A stretch of DNA of 48,103 bases from Betaproteobacteria bacterium (GTDB lineage: Bacteria > Pseudomonadota > Gammaproteobacteria > Burkholderiales > SG8-41): NCBI GenBank assembly GCA_016202605.1, contig JACQOJ010000103.1:1-48103 (forward strand). The letters are read 5' to 3'. The position numbers were made by a program, and so were the translations under genes. The notes below the pieces were generated by a model that saw only the letters and a list, made by a program, of their open reading frames with translations, had not been told where the DNA came from and searched no databases. Of the stretch, positions 17,449 through 26,109 are shown one piece after another (position 1 is the first letter of the stretch; every line of letters begins with the position of its first letter).

Positions 17449-18240
17449 TCACGCTTTTCCCTTCCTGCGATTGACGAAGGCCTCCATGAGGCGCCTGGGT
17501 TCATCGGTCTTGCGCGCCTCGACGACAGCCGCGATGCCCTGTTTGACGGCGTCGACGATCGGCATCCGTTCCCAGTCCTGCACCAGCCGCTTCTGAATCC
17601 TTATGGCGCCGGGGCCCGCGTCGAGGATGGCCGCAACCCATTTCTCAACGGCTGCATCGAGTTCCGGCGGCGTGACCAGGCGGTCCAGGAATCCGCAGCG
17701 ATAAGCCTCCTGCGCATCGATCGTCTCGCCGGTGAACACCAGCTCGCGCGTCTTGCCCCAGCCGATCAGCCCCGGCAGGAGGCAGGCTTCCATGCCGGAC
17801 GGAATGCCGAATTTCACTTCCGGCATCCCGAACTTCGCCGTGTCCACGCCGACCCGCATGTCGCAGGAGGCGGCGATTTCCATCCCGGCGCCAAGGCAGT
17901 AGCCGTTGACGCGCGCGATCACCGGCACCGGCAGGCAGCGAATGGCATCGCAGGCGAGATGAGTCTTGGTGCTGATGTCTTCGGCGTCCCGCCAGCCGAC
18001 TTCGGACATTTCCTTGAGATTGGCGCCCGCGATGAACGACTTTTCGCCGGCGCCGGTGAGCACGGCGACGCGCAGTTGCTCGTCGCGCGCAAGCGCTTCG
18101 AAAGCGGCGATCAACTCTTCCTTGCCGCGGCGACCCAGCGCGTTGCGCTGATCCGGATTGTTGACGGTGACGTAGGCGACGCGGCCGGCGGCACCGCGCT
18201 CCTCGCTTCGTGTCAGAACCAGTTGCCGATCGCTCTCCAC
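17449..18240 (-). CDS. Enoyl-CoA hydratase/isomerase (crotonase) family protein
   Basis: 263 aa. It has the crotonase core with the oxyanion-hole segments FIAGANLKEM and NGYCLGAGMEIAASCDMRV, then FGMPEVKFGIPSGMEACLLP and FTGETIDAQEA. Members hydrate or isomerise acyl-CoAs. The start at 18240 is GTG with no strong ribosome site, so the N-terminus is uncertain. It heads the crotonase-sucC-sucD set, implying that the ligase product or substrate is an acyl-CoA processed by this enzyme. Confidence 0.9.
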   Translation of the reverse strand: MESDRQLVLTRSEERGAAGRVAYVTVNNPDQRNALGRRGKEELIAAFEALARDEQLRVAVLTGAGEKSFIAGANLKEMSEVGWRDAEDISTKTHLACDAIRCLPVPVIARVNGYCLGAGMEIAASCDMRVGVDTAKFGMPEVKFGIPSGMEACLLPGLIGWGKTRELVFTGETIDAQEAYRCGFLDRLVTPPELDAAVEKWVAAILDAGPGAIRIQKRLVQDWERMPIVDAVKQGIAAVVEARKTDEPRRLMEAFVNRRKGKA

Positions 18241-18578
18241 GGGGGTTTCTCAACTGCCAGTATCAACGCCGGGCCGGGTGCGCCTGAAATTGCCGGATCA
18301 GGCAGCGCAAAGACGGACCGCACCGCCCGCGCGCGGATCGCGTTTGACCAACTTGTCTAGCTTTACCGTGTCATGCCCGCGAAGGCGGGCATCCAACGTG
18401 CCGACAGAAATTAGATTCCCGACTACTCGGGAATGACACAGTAGATCTAGAACCTATTATTGAGATAGATTCCAGACAGGCGAATGTTAGGATAGCGGTC
18501 GCGCGCGGTCAATCCGCTTTGACGGCGCACCGCCAGCATGTTGGTTTTTTTTCGACCCACGCCAGAGGAGGATTGCCG
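18241..18578. other. Divergent intergenic region containing a composite repeat
   Basis: The 338 bp between the crotonase and glutathione transferase genes contain no supported gene. The composite repeat occupies 18369-18440. The AT-richer stretch 18441-18490 (tctagaacctattattgagatag) is a reasonable promoter area for the downstream gene, but no -35/-10 pair is convincing. Confidence 0.4.
18369..18440. repeat. Composite repeat: tcatgcccgc hairpin plus dRS3-like 20-mer
   Basis: A hairpin gcccgc-gaa-ggcgggc with flanks tcat and atcca occupies 18371-18395. About 20 bp later ATTCCC-GACTACTC-GGGAAT lies at 18415-18434, followed by gaca. The same arrangement occurs at 21797-21870 and, with ccccgc/gcgggg, at 186-248. 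Confidence 0.8.
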
Positions 18579-19193
18579 ATGAAGCTCTACGGTTCGCCCG
18601 CTTCACCCTATGCACGCAAGGCGCGCGTCCTGATCAGGGAGAAGCACATTCCCTGCGAGTTCGTGGTCGAGGATCCATGGCCTGCGGACAGCCGGATTCC
18701 GGAGCGCAATCCCCTGGGAAAAGTGCCGGTGCTCGAAATCGCCCCCGGAAGTTATCTGTTCGAGTCCCCGCTGGTCGTTCACTATCTCGACAATCTTGAT
18801 GGCGAATCCATCGATCCCCGGGACGCTGCCGGTTACTGGCAGTCGCAGTGGTGGCAGGCGTTGGGGAACGGCATCATCGATGCGGTGATCGCGCGTCTGC
18901 TGGAGACGCGGCGCCCTGAAGACAAGCAGATGCCGGAAAAGATCGCGCGCGAGGAGGCGCGTGTCCGCCGCGCCGTGGATCTCGGCGAGAAGACGACCAA
19001 AGGGGGCGGTTTCCTCGTGGGCGAACGCTTCACGCTCGCCGATCTCGTGCTGGGCGTGGCGCTGCAGTACACGGATTTCCGCTATGCGCACGACTGGCGC
19101 AGCCGCGCGCCGCGGCTCGCGCGCTGGCATGCCGGCATCACACGCCGGCCCTCGTTCGAGGAAACGCTTCCGCCGGGTTTCGTGAAGCCTTAG
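18579..19193 (+). CDS. Glutathione S-transferase family protein
   Basis: 204 aa. The N-terminal thioredoxin-fold domain begins MKLYGSPASPYARKARVLI, with the Ser/Pro-containing SPxSPY-RK active-site segment. NPLGKVPVLEI follows, with the cis-Pro, and then ESPLVVHYLD. The helical C-terminal domain contains GERFTLADLVLG. GAGGAGG precedes ATG 18579. Cytoplasmic; the electrophilic substrate is unknown. It converges on the ThDP enzyme with a 2-bp gap. Confidence 0.9.
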   Translation: MKLYGSPASPYARKARVLIREKHIPCEFVVEDPWPADSRIPERNPLGKVPVLEIAPGSYLFESPLVVHYLDNLDGESIDPRDAAGYWQSQWWQALGNGIIDAVIARLLETRRPEDKQMPEKIAREEARVRRAVDLGEKTTKGGGFLVGERFTLADLVLGVALQYTDFRYAHDWRSRAPRLARWHAGITRRPSFEETLPPGFVKP

Positions 19194-19195
19194 CG

Positions 19196-20800
19196 TCAGA
19201 AATGCCGCGCTGCCGTGACCGGCTTCAGGGCCGGATCGAGCTTGAGTTCGAGCAAGGTGTTGCGTCGTATTCCGCGGCGCGTCGCTGCGAAGAAGATGTC
19301 CAACTGCGATTCGCTTGCGGCCTGCGCGTAATCCCAGTCATAGAGCGCGGCAAGCCCGGCGAAATCGATCGCGGGCGGCTCGATGGTGAAACTCTTGAGT
19401 GGACCGCCCGCGAGTCGCCCCGCCGCTTCATTGAGCGTCGAGTAGCGCCGATTCGAGAGTATGACGAGAAGCATTTTGGTTTCGAGATGCGCGGCGGTCC
19501 ACAGCGCTTCCGACGCATAAAGCGCCGATCCGTCGCCGATGATCGCGACGACCTGGCGTTTCGGCTTGCCGATCGCCGCGCCCACCGCCGCCGCCAGCCC
19601 CCATCCGATGCCGCCGCTGCCGTTGATGAGATAGGCCCCTGCGGGAAGGCTCATCCATTGCCTGACGTCCGACGTCGATAGTCCCGACTCATCGACCCAT
19701 AGTGCGTCGACGAATCGTTCCAGCAGCGCGTGGATCGCGCGCGTGGGATGCAGCTTGTCCTGTGGTGGCGGCAGATCGACCACGGGCCGCGGCGAGCCCC
19801 GCCTGCTTGACGCGGACAGGCGGGTGCTTATTTTCTCCGCGATCGGGCGCAGCGCTTCCCGCGGATGCGCCATGCATGCAAGCTCGAATTCGCCATCCGC
19901 TGTCAGGACCGCGGAATCCGTGCCGAGCCAAGCCTTGCGCTGCGGCAACTTGGCGTCGCTGTAGAGCGTCGTACGAAAACCACGGCCACCGACGAACAGC
20001 AGCGCATCATGCGGCGCCAGTCTTTCCGCGATCTGCTTCATGCTCGGCGGCAGATAGCCGGCGTAGGCCGGTGCCGCGCTTGAAACCGGCAACACCCCGG
20101 TGTACGGCGCGATGTAGACCGGCGCTCCGAGCGCACGGCTCAGCTTTTCGAGGATATCGCCGGCATCGCTCCAGTACGCGTCCTCGGCCGCAATCAGCGC
20201 CGGGTGCTCTGCTTTCCTCAGGAACGCCGCGTAGCGTCCTGCATCTTCAGCACTCAATGCCGAGAGCCCGGGCGCGGTGACGCGTGCGGGCGCGGCGGCG
20301 ATTTCCTGCTCCAGCAGATCCGGCGGGCAGATCAGCGCGACCGGAGAGTAGGGAGGCGTCAGCGCCGCGCGCAGCGCGCGCCGCACGTTGGCCGCCGCGT
20401 CGTGACGCGTGTTCAGGCCGCAAACGGCTTTGCAGACCGATCCGGCCATTTTTTCGAGCGGCCCCCACAGGATCGGATTGGTGTGAAGAAAACGCCGGTC
20501 CTGCCCGCCGACCAGCACGAGCAGCGGCGTGCCCGCGATGCCCGCGGTATAGAGCGCCCCCATGCCGTTGCCCAGCCCCGGCGCGACGTGCAGGTTCACG
20601 ACCCCGAGCGAGCGCGTCGCGCGCGCATAGCCGTCGGCCATCGGCACCGCTGCGACTTCGGACAACGCGACGACGTACCTGAGCTTGCGCCGGTTCTCGC
20701 ACGCGCGCACCAGCGGTATCTCGGTGGTGCCCGGGTTGCCGAAGATGTGACGCACGCCGTTCGCTTCCAGCGTGCGCAGCAGGAATTCGGAGATTTTCAT
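19196..20800 (-). CDS. ThDP-dependent enzyme, benzoylformate decarboxylase-like
   Basis: 534 aa with the three ThDP-enzyme domains. The N-terminal pyrimidine-binding part has FGNPGTTEIP and the activating Glu48 in LSEVAAVPMADGYAR. NLHVAPGLGNGMGAL keeps the His seen in benzoylformate decarboxylases. The C-terminal diphosphate motif runs GDGSALYASEALW to ILSNRRYS. These features point to decarboxylation of a 2-oxo acid rather than acetolactate synthesis. The enzyme is cytoplasmic and divergent from the hydrolase at 20994. Oxalyl-CoA decarboxylase or carboligase activity are alternatives. Confidence 0.88.
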   Translation of the reverse strand: MKISEFLLRTLEANGVRHIFGNPGTTEIPLVRACENRRKLRYVVALSEVAAVPMADGYARATRSLGVVNLHVAPGLGNGMGALYTAGIAGTPLLVLVGGQDRRFLHTNPILWGPLEKMAGSVCKAVCGLNTRHDAAANVRRALRAALTPPYSPVALICPPDLLEQEIAAAPARVTAPGLSALSAEDAGRYAAFLRKAEHPALIAAEDAYWSDAGDILEKLSRALGAPVYIAPYTGVLPVSSAAPAYAGYLPPSMKQIAERLAPHDALLFVGGRGFRTTLYSDAKLPQRKAWLGTDSAVLTADGEFELACMAHPREALRPIAEKISTRLSASSRRGSPRPVVDLPPPQDKLHPTRAIHALLERFVDALWVDESGLSTSDVRQWMSLPAGAYLINGSGGIGWGLAAAVGAAIGKPKRQVVAIIGDGSALYASEALWTAAHLETKMLLVILSNRRYSTLNEAAGRLAGGPLKSFTIEPPAIDFAGLAALYDWDYAQAASESQLDIFFAATRRGIRRNTLLELKLDPALKPVTAARHF

Positions 20801-20993
20801 GTTCTGAACGCGGAGACGCTGGAATCAAGACCGCACATTGAATACCGTCCGTCGGCGGGATTCTAGCAGTGAACCGGTTCGTGCACTTGCGTCAGGTTCC
20901 GCAGGCGGCGGCGCACCATGTCGCAAGCGGGTTTGCGGAGATCTGGTAAAGTTGCCTACGCGAGGGAGCGCTGAGGCGGAGGAGAAGACTTTA

Positions 20994-21788
20994 ATGCCGC
21001 GAATCGACATCGGTGAGTTGCATCTCAATTACAGGGAGGAAGGCGAGGGCGAGCCGTTCCTGCTCATCCCCGGCCTCATGGGGCTGCTGGACGCATGGGA
21101 TTTCCAGGTCGCCTGTTTCGCGAAAAGCTATCGCTGCATCCGCTTCGATCACAGGGGAACGGGTGACAGCGACAAGCCGAGGGATGCCTATTCCACGCGG
21201 CTCATCACCGAGGATGCCATAGGGCTGCTCGATACGCTGGGTATCGAAAAAGCGCACGTTGCCGGCACTTCGACCGGCGGCTGCGTCCTGCAAAATCTTG
21301 CGATCGACCACCCAGAGCGGCTGCGGAGCTGCATTTTCACGAATACCTGGACTACGGCGGACGAATACATACGGCGCGTACAGACCTCGCGCATGCGCAT
21401 TGCGCAGAGTTACGGGCCCGAGGAGTACATCAAATTCAGCTCGCTGTGGACCTGCGGCCCCAACCAGTTTCATTTCAACTGGGACATGGTGCAAGCGCTG
21501 GAGGCTCGCCAGAAGAAGACCATTGCGCCGGTCGATGTGCTGGTCGGCCGGCTGCGGATGACTCTGGACCATGACCGCACCGCGGACCTCCACAGGATCA
21601 CACGCCCATCGCTCGTCATCGGCACCGAGGACGATCCGACCGTGCCGGGTTACTTCGCGCGTGATCTCCACCACGCAATCGCGGGCTCCCGCCTTTACAT
21701 GATGAAAGAAGGCGGGCACTACTCCTACCGGCGCCGCTCCGAGGAGTTCAACGCCGTGGTCGACGGGTTCCTGCAGGAAGTGGCTTAG
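20994..21788 (+). CDS. Alpha/beta hydrolase
   Basis: 264 aa. The nucleophile elbow GTSTGG gives Ser93; the HRGTGDSD segment follows the oxyanion-hole region LIPGLMG. The acid is probably in IGTEDDPTVP and the base His in EGGHYSYRR. It resembles the 3-oxoadipate enol-lactonase/esterase group but specificity cannot be fixed. ATG 20994 follows GGAGGAGA, so it is preferred over the in-frame ATG at 20838. Confidence 0.9.
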   Translation: MPRIDIGELHLNYREEGEGEPFLLIPGLMGLLDAWDFQVACFAKSYRCIRFDHRGTGDSDKPRDAYSTRLITEDAIGLLDTLGIEKAHVAGTSTGGCVLQNLAIDHPERLRSCIFTNTWTTADEYIRRVQTSRMRIAQSYGPEEYIKFSSLWTCGPNQFHFNWDMVQALEARQKKTIAPVDVLVGRLRMTLDHDRTADLHRITRPSLVIGTEDDPTVPGYFARDLHHAIAGSRLYMMKEGGHYSYRRRSEEFNAVVDGFLQEVA

Positions 21789-21796
21789 AGTTACTG

Positions 21797-21870
21797 TGTC
21801 ATGCCCGCGCAGGCGGGCAACCAATTTGTCGTGGTTGAAATGAGATTCCCGACCATTCGGGAACGACAAC
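21797..21870. repeat. Composite repeat: tcatgcccgc hairpin plus dRS3-like 20-mer
   Basis: A hairpin cccgc-gca-ggcggg with flank tcat starts at 21799. ATTCCC-GACCATTC-GGGAAC is at 21845-21864, with one deviation from ATTCCC-N8-GGGAAT. It lies exactly between the convergent hydrolase and tctA genes, where its hairpins might also end transcription. Confidence 0.75.
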
Positions 21871-21871
21871 G

Positions 21872-23311
21872 CTACTCGACGGCCGGACGGCGGCGCAGCG
21901 ACGAGCGCAACTGCAGGCCAATGGTGAGCGCGGTGAGACCAAAGAAGAAGAGCGCCACGCCGCTCGTGTAGAATACGGCGTAATCGCCCTCGGTCATGAT
22001 GAGCGCGGTGCGGTACTGCTTCTCCAGCGTCTCACCGAGCACGAGACCGAGCACGATCGGCGCCACCGGGATGCGCACGCGCTGCAGGATGTAACCGAAG
22101 AGCCCCATGACCGCCATCAGGTAGACGTCGAAGATCGAGTTGCGGATCGCGTACGAGCCCAGCCCGCACAGCACGATGATGCACACCGCGAGCACATGCG
22201 GCGGCACCGACAGCACTTTCACGAATATACGTATGCCCCAGAGCTGCACCACCAGGATTACCACGTAGGCGAGAACGATCGAAACGTAGAGCGCGTAGAT
22301 CAGCTCGAGGTGGGTGCGGAACAGCATCGGGCCGGGATAGAGGCCGTGCACCAGCAGCCCGCCGAGGATCACCGCGGTGGCGGGATCGCCGGGGATGCCG
22401 AGGCTCAGCAGCGGAATCATGGTGCCGCCGGTTACGGCGTTGTTGGCGCTTTCCGGCGCGACTACACCCGAGAGCTCTCCCTTGCCGTAATTTTCCGGCG
22501 TGCGGTCGAAGCGGCGCGCGTGGTCGTAAGCAAGAAACGCCGCGATCGGGCCTCCAGTGCCGGGAATGGCGCCGATACCGGTGCCGATGCCCGAGCAGCG
22601 CACCATCAGCCATAACCGGTCCTTGAGCTGCCTGAAGGAGGGCAGGCGCGCACGCACGTCGGCGGGCATCTTGAAGGGCTCAATGCGGCCGTAGTGCATG
22701 AAGGTGCTGATGATCTGCGGCACCGCGAACAGCCCGATCATCGCGACCAGCAGGTTCACCCCCTGCTGCATCTGCACCGTGCCGAAGGTGAGCCGCGCGA
22801 CGCCGTCGAGCTCGTCGAGCCCGATGATCATCAGCATCAGCCCCAGCGTGCCGGCAATGAGCCCGCGCAGCATCGAGCGCTCCGCCATGCCGCAGATGGT
22901 GGACAGCCCGAACAGCACCAGTGCGAAGATTTCCGCCGGGCCGAACTTGATCGCGACCGCCGCCACCTGCTCGAGCAGCAGCATCATGACGACCAGGCTG
23001 AACAGCCCGCCGAAAGTGGAGGCGATGACCGCTGCGCCGAGCGCGACGCTCGCCTCGCCTTTCCGCGCCATCGGGTAGCCGTCGAAAACCGTGGCCGCCG
23101 CCGACGGGGTTCCCGGGATGCCGAGCAGGATCGCCGACACCGAGCCGCCGGTCATGCCGCCGACATAAACCCCGAGCAGCAGTCCAAGGGCGGGCGTTGT
23201 CTGCATGCCAAAGGTGAACGGCAGCATCAGCGCCAGCGCCATGGAGAAGGTGAGCCCGGGGATCGAGCCGAAAATCAGCCCCACCATCGTGCCAGCCGCG
23301 GTGGCGACCAC
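21872..23311 (-). CDS. tctA: Tripartite tricarboxylate transporter large permease TctA
   Basis: 479 aa from GTG 23311. TctA family with about 11-12 membrane segments and the conserved GSIPGLTFSMALALMLPF, LLGIPGTPSAAATVFDGYPMA, GTGIGAIPGTGGPIAAFLAYD and SLGIPGDPATAVILGGLL blocks. It should use the ion gradient to import the ligand delivered by the Bug protein. The N-terminus is odd: the expected family start (EALTQAL-AAALSLDAV) is encoded just upstream but split across two frames by two extra bases near 23339-23343. The annotated start may therefore be a remnant or the result of a sequence error. Confidence 0.88.
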   Translation of the reverse strand: MVATAAGTMVGLIFGSIPGLTFSMALALMLPFTFGMQTTPALGLLLGVYVGGMTGGSVSAILLGIPGTPSAAATVFDGYPMARKGEASVALGAAVIASTFGGLFSLVVMMLLLEQVAAVAIKFGPAEIFALVLFGLSTICGMAERSMLRGLIAGTLGLMLMIIGLDELDGVARLTFGTVQMQQGVNLLVAMIGLFAVPQIISTFMHYGRIEPFKMPADVRARLPSFRQLKDRLWLMVRCSGIGTGIGAIPGTGGPIAAFLAYDHARRFDRTPENYGKGELSGVVAPESANNAVTGGTMIPLLSLGIPGDPATAVILGGLLVHGLYPGPMLFRTHLELIYALYVSIVLAYVVILVVQLWGIRIFVKVLSVPPHVLAVCIIVLCGLGSYAIRNSIFDVYLMAVMGLFGYILQRVRIPVAPIVLGLVLGETLEKQYRTALIMTEGDYAVFYTSGVALFFFGLTALTIGLQLRSSLRRRPAVE

Positions 23312-23372
23312 GGCGTCGAGAGAAAGCGCTGCGGCGAGCGCCTGCGTCAGTGCTTCCAGACCGTACTCCGCG

Positions 23373-23849
23373 TCACATGAGCCACAGGCCGCGCGGCAGC
23401 GGCGCCTTGAGCAGCCAGACGAAGAACATCCAGCACGCGGCCGTGAGCCCGCCGGCGAGCGCGGCGACGAGCAGCCAGTTGCGCATGCGCAGGATGCCGG
23501 CCATCGCGAGCACCACGACGACAGGCGTGGCGATCAGAAAGCCCAGCTTCTCCAGCAGAAAGGCGTAAAGCATCAGCAGGCCGAAAGTGGCCGCCGCGAT
23601 GAGGACCTCGCGCCGGGTCGCGCGGCCGGTCTCGTCGGCGGTGCTCGACGCCGACGGGAGAAAGGCCGACGCCGTGACGAACCCTCCCAGCAACACCAGC
23701 ACGATCCCGAGCAGGACGGGGAAAGCCCGCGGACCGGGTTCACCCTCGCCGCGCGCGCCGGGAATGAACGCGAAGACCAGCCACAGCCAGACGATCGCGA
23801 GGACCAGCAGGCAGGGGCCGAGCCAGCGGTCGACGCGATCGAGGCGCAC
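23373..23849 (-). CDS. tctB: Tripartite tricarboxylate transporter small permease TctB
   Basis: 158 aa, GTG start. Four hydrophobic segments are evident (CLLVLAIVWLWLVFAFI; FPVLLGIVLVLLGGFVTA; ATFGLLMLYAFLLEKLGFLI; LLVAALAGGLTAACWMFFVWL), as in TctB. GPRAFPVLLG at the second segment is a family hallmark. It lies between tctC and tctA in the usual order and forms the membrane complex with TctA. Confidence 0.88.
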   Translation of the reverse strand: MRLDRVDRWLGPCLLVLAIVWLWLVFAFIPGARGEGEPGPRAFPVLLGIVLVLLGGFVTASAFLPSASSTADETGRATRREVLIAAATFGLLMLYAFLLEKLGFLIATPVVVVLAMAGILRMRNWLLVAALAGGLTAACWMFFVWLLKAPLPRGLWLM

Positions 23850-23871
23850 GGGCGATGCCTGCAGCCGGTCC

Positions 23872-24840
23872 TTACTTCTTCTTCAGCCCGAGCTCGGTCA
23901 TCAGCTTCGCGGTGACGGCGTCGTCGGCCGCGATGAACTTGTCGAAAGCGGCGGCGCCCAGAAATGCCGGTTCGAAGCCGAGCTTGGCGGCGCGCTCCTG
24001 GAAGTCCTTGCCGGTCACGACCTTGCGGATCGCGTCCTCGATCTTGGCGATGACATCCTTCGGCGTGCCCTTGGGAGCGGCGATGCCGCGCCACAGCACG
24101 GCGTCGACGTTGTAGCCCTGCTCCTTGGCGGTGGGCACGTCGGGCAGCACCGGCAGGCGCTCCTGGCTGGTCACCGCGATCACGCGCAACTGGCCGGCTT
24201 CGACCTGTGCCTTGTACTGCGACGGCCATTGCAACGCGGCGTCGATGCGCCCTGCGAGCAACTCGACCGGCGCGCTCCCCTTGCCGTACGGCACGTAGAT
24301 CACCTCGATGCCCATCTTGTCGAAGAGCGCGGCGGAGGCGAGGTGGGTGAACGCGCCGCGGCCGGAAACGCCGACTTTCATCTTCTGCTTCCTGGCCGCT
24401 GCAGCGAACTCCTTGAGGTTCTTCCATCCGGACTCGGTGCGCACGGCGAGCGCCGGCACTTCCATGCCGACGCGGGCCACCCCGTCGAAGGCCTTGTAGT
24501 CGAAATCCATGTTGCCGTTGTGATAGGCGGTGCTGATGGAATTCGAGTTCCACACGATGTTGTAGCCGTTGGGAGACGTCGACTTGACGTACGAATAGCC
24601 GACGGCGCCGCTGGCGCCGGTGCGGCTCACTGCCGCTACGGCCACGCCCAGCTCCTTCGACATGGAGTCGGCCAGGATCTGCGCGATGGTGGCGCTCGAG
24701 CCGCCAAAGAGCACGGTCATCTCGATCGGCTGCCTGGGAAAGTCGGCGGCATGCGCTGGCGCAAGGCCGAGCGCGACGGCCGCGGCCAGCGCAAACGCGG
24801 CCCGGCGCATACTGCGTGGGAAAGCGGTTACTCCAAGCAT
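23872..24840 (-). CDS. tctC: Tripartite tricarboxylate transporter receptor TctC/Bug
   Basis: 322 aa, start ATG 24840 with GGAGGG upstream. A signal peptide ends near PAHAADFP. The sequence diverges from the other Bug proteins here: the N-terminal block reads IEMTVLFGGSSATIAQILAD instead of IRLIVPFAPGG. However, VSRTGASGAVGYSYVKSTSPNGYN, VIYVPYGKGSAPVELLAGRID and PDVPTAKEQGYNVD keep the family pattern. Being linked to tctBA, it is the cognate receptor of the only complete TTT transporter in the window. Confidence 0.92.
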   Translation of the reverse strand: MLGVTAFPRSMRRAAFALAAAVALGLAPAHAADFPRQPIEMTVLFGGSSATIAQILADSMSKELGVAVAAVSRTGASGAVGYSYVKSTSPNGYNIVWNSNSISTAYHNGNMDFDYKAFDGVARVGMEVPALAVRTESGWKNLKEFAAAARKQKMKVGVSGRGAFTHLASAALFDKMGIEVIYVPYGKGSAPVELLAGRIDAALQWPSQYKAQVEAGQLRVIAVTSQERLPVLPDVPTAKEQGYNVDAVLWRGIAAPKGTPKDVIAKIEDAIRKVVTGKDFQERAAKLGFEPAFLGAAAFDKFIAADDAVTAKLMTELGLKKK

Positions 24841-24963
24841 GGTTCCCTCCTTCGGTTGTTGATCAAATTTCCGGAAACGAAGCGGCTTCCGGACTTTCCG
24901 CGCGTCCGCACGATGCGCCGGCACTCTTGTTACTTGGGTTCCTGACGCCGCCGCAAGTTCCGG

Positions 24964-25968
24964 CTATGCCTTCAGCATTTCGGCAACCTTCACGCGCCGC
25001 CCCTCGCGCGCCGACCTGACGCCGGCGAGCAGCACCGCGAGCGATGTCGTGCCTTTTACGCCGTCCATTTCCGGTTCGCCCTCGCCGCGTGCCGCGGCGG
25101 CGAATTCCTCGAGCTCCTCGACGATGGTGTCGTTTTTCTCGCACCTGACCGGCTCCGACTTCGTGCCGCCGCGCTTGAGCCACCGCAGGCCCCCGTGCAG
25201 GTCGTAGTAAGCCGTCGCTTCCTTGCCGTAGATGTTCATGAGGTAGTACTCGGAGGCCGACGCGTAACAGGCATTGAGCGTTGCTAGCGCGCCGTTCTCA
25301 TGCTCGAGGATGAGGCTCGCGATGTCGGGGTTCTCCACGGGAAGCACGAGTTGCGCGACGAGGCCGCTGACGGCCGTGACCGGGCCCATCAGGTACTCGA
25401 GCACGTCGACGTAATGGATGCCGATCTGGAGCATGACGCCGCCGGGCATGCCGGCCTCGGTGTAGCGCCACGAACCGACGTCGAACTTCCCGAGGCGGTC
25501 GCGGCTGATGTTGGATTCGGCATTGACGAGCCTGCCGAACACGCCATCGTCGATTCTCTTCTTGACCCAGCGGAAATGGCTCTCCTTGCGCCGCTGATAA
25601 CCCATGGCGAGCACCACCTTCGCCTTGCGGCAGGCCTCGGTGATCGCGCGCGCGTCGGCGACCGTCGTGGCGATGGGCTTGTCGAGGAACACGTGCTTGC
25701 CGGCTGCTGCTGCGGCCGCCGTCGTTTCCAGATGCACATTGTTCGGCGTCGTGTTGATGATACCCGCGATGCTTCCGTCCCTGAGAATCTCTTCATAGCT
25801 TGCGGCGGCCTTGCAGCCGTATTTCTTCGCGAATGCCTCGCGCTTGTCCGGGCTACGCGTGAAGCAGGAGACGATCTCGAGCTTGCCCGAGCGCTTGATC
25901 GCGTCCGCCAGCACGTCCGACCACCATCCCATGCCGATGCAGCCTACTCTTACCGGTTCAAATGCCAT
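24964..25968 (-). CDS. Gfo/Idh/MocA-family NAD(P)-dependent oxidoreductase
   Basis: 334 aa. An N-terminal Rossmann domain (VRVGCIGMGWWSDVLADAI) is followed by FLDKPIATT, the EKP-type motif with Asp in place of Glu, whose Lys is catalytic. The C-terminal alpha/beta domain has GGVMLQIGIHYVDVLEYLMG, with the His/Asp pattern of the active site. It oxidises or reduces a sugar, inositol or hydroxy-acid-like substrate. It lies 123 bp upstream of tctC, in the same direction, suggesting it acts on the imported compound. Confidence 0.9.
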   Translation of the reverse strand: MAFEPVRVGCIGMGWWSDVLADAIKRSGKLEIVSCFTRSPDKREAFAKKYGCKAAASYEEILRDGSIAGIINTTPNNVHLETTAAAAAAGKHVFLDKPIATTVADARAITEACRKAKVVLAMGYQRRKESHFRWVKKRIDDGVFGRLVNAESNISRDRLGKFDVGSWRYTEAGMPGGVMLQIGIHYVDVLEYLMGPVTAVSGLVAQLVLPVENPDIASLILEHENGALATLNACYASASEYYLMNIYGKEATAYYDLHGGLRWLKRGGTKSEPVRCEKNDTIVEELEEFAAAARGEGEPEMDGVKGTTSLAVLLAGVRSAREGRRVKVAEMLKA

Positions 25969-26109
25969 AAACGATCCCCAAAATCAATTTAGCCGCGGAT
26001 AAACGCCGATTAACGCCGATAAAAAAGAGCGAAGCACGCCCCTCTTTTTACAGTTAAGTTTTTCTCTTATCTGCGTTCATCTGCGGTTTCATATGCTTCT
26101 GACAGTGAT
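25969..26109. repeat. Intergenic degenerate repeats in inverted arrangement
   Basis: The 141 bp hold gcggataaacgccg-attaacgccgataaa at about 25994-26022 and, inverted, tcttatctgcgttcatctgcggttt at about 26064-26089. Between them aaaaagag (26021-26029) and ctcttttt (26041-26049) can pair and end in a T-run, which might act as a terminator for the genes on either side. No gene is supported here. Confidence 0.45.

Noticed and set aside
19196-20800. Acetolactate synthase large subunit
   Set aside because: The GNPGTTE and NLHVAPG motifs and lack of a small-subunit gene fit a benzoylformate-decarboxylase-like enzyme better.
23587-24945. A 452-codon open frame on the plus strand
   Set aside because: It lies antisense to the well-supported tctB and tctC genes and has the low-complexity Arg/His/Gly-rich composition typical of antisense frames in G+C-rich DNA.
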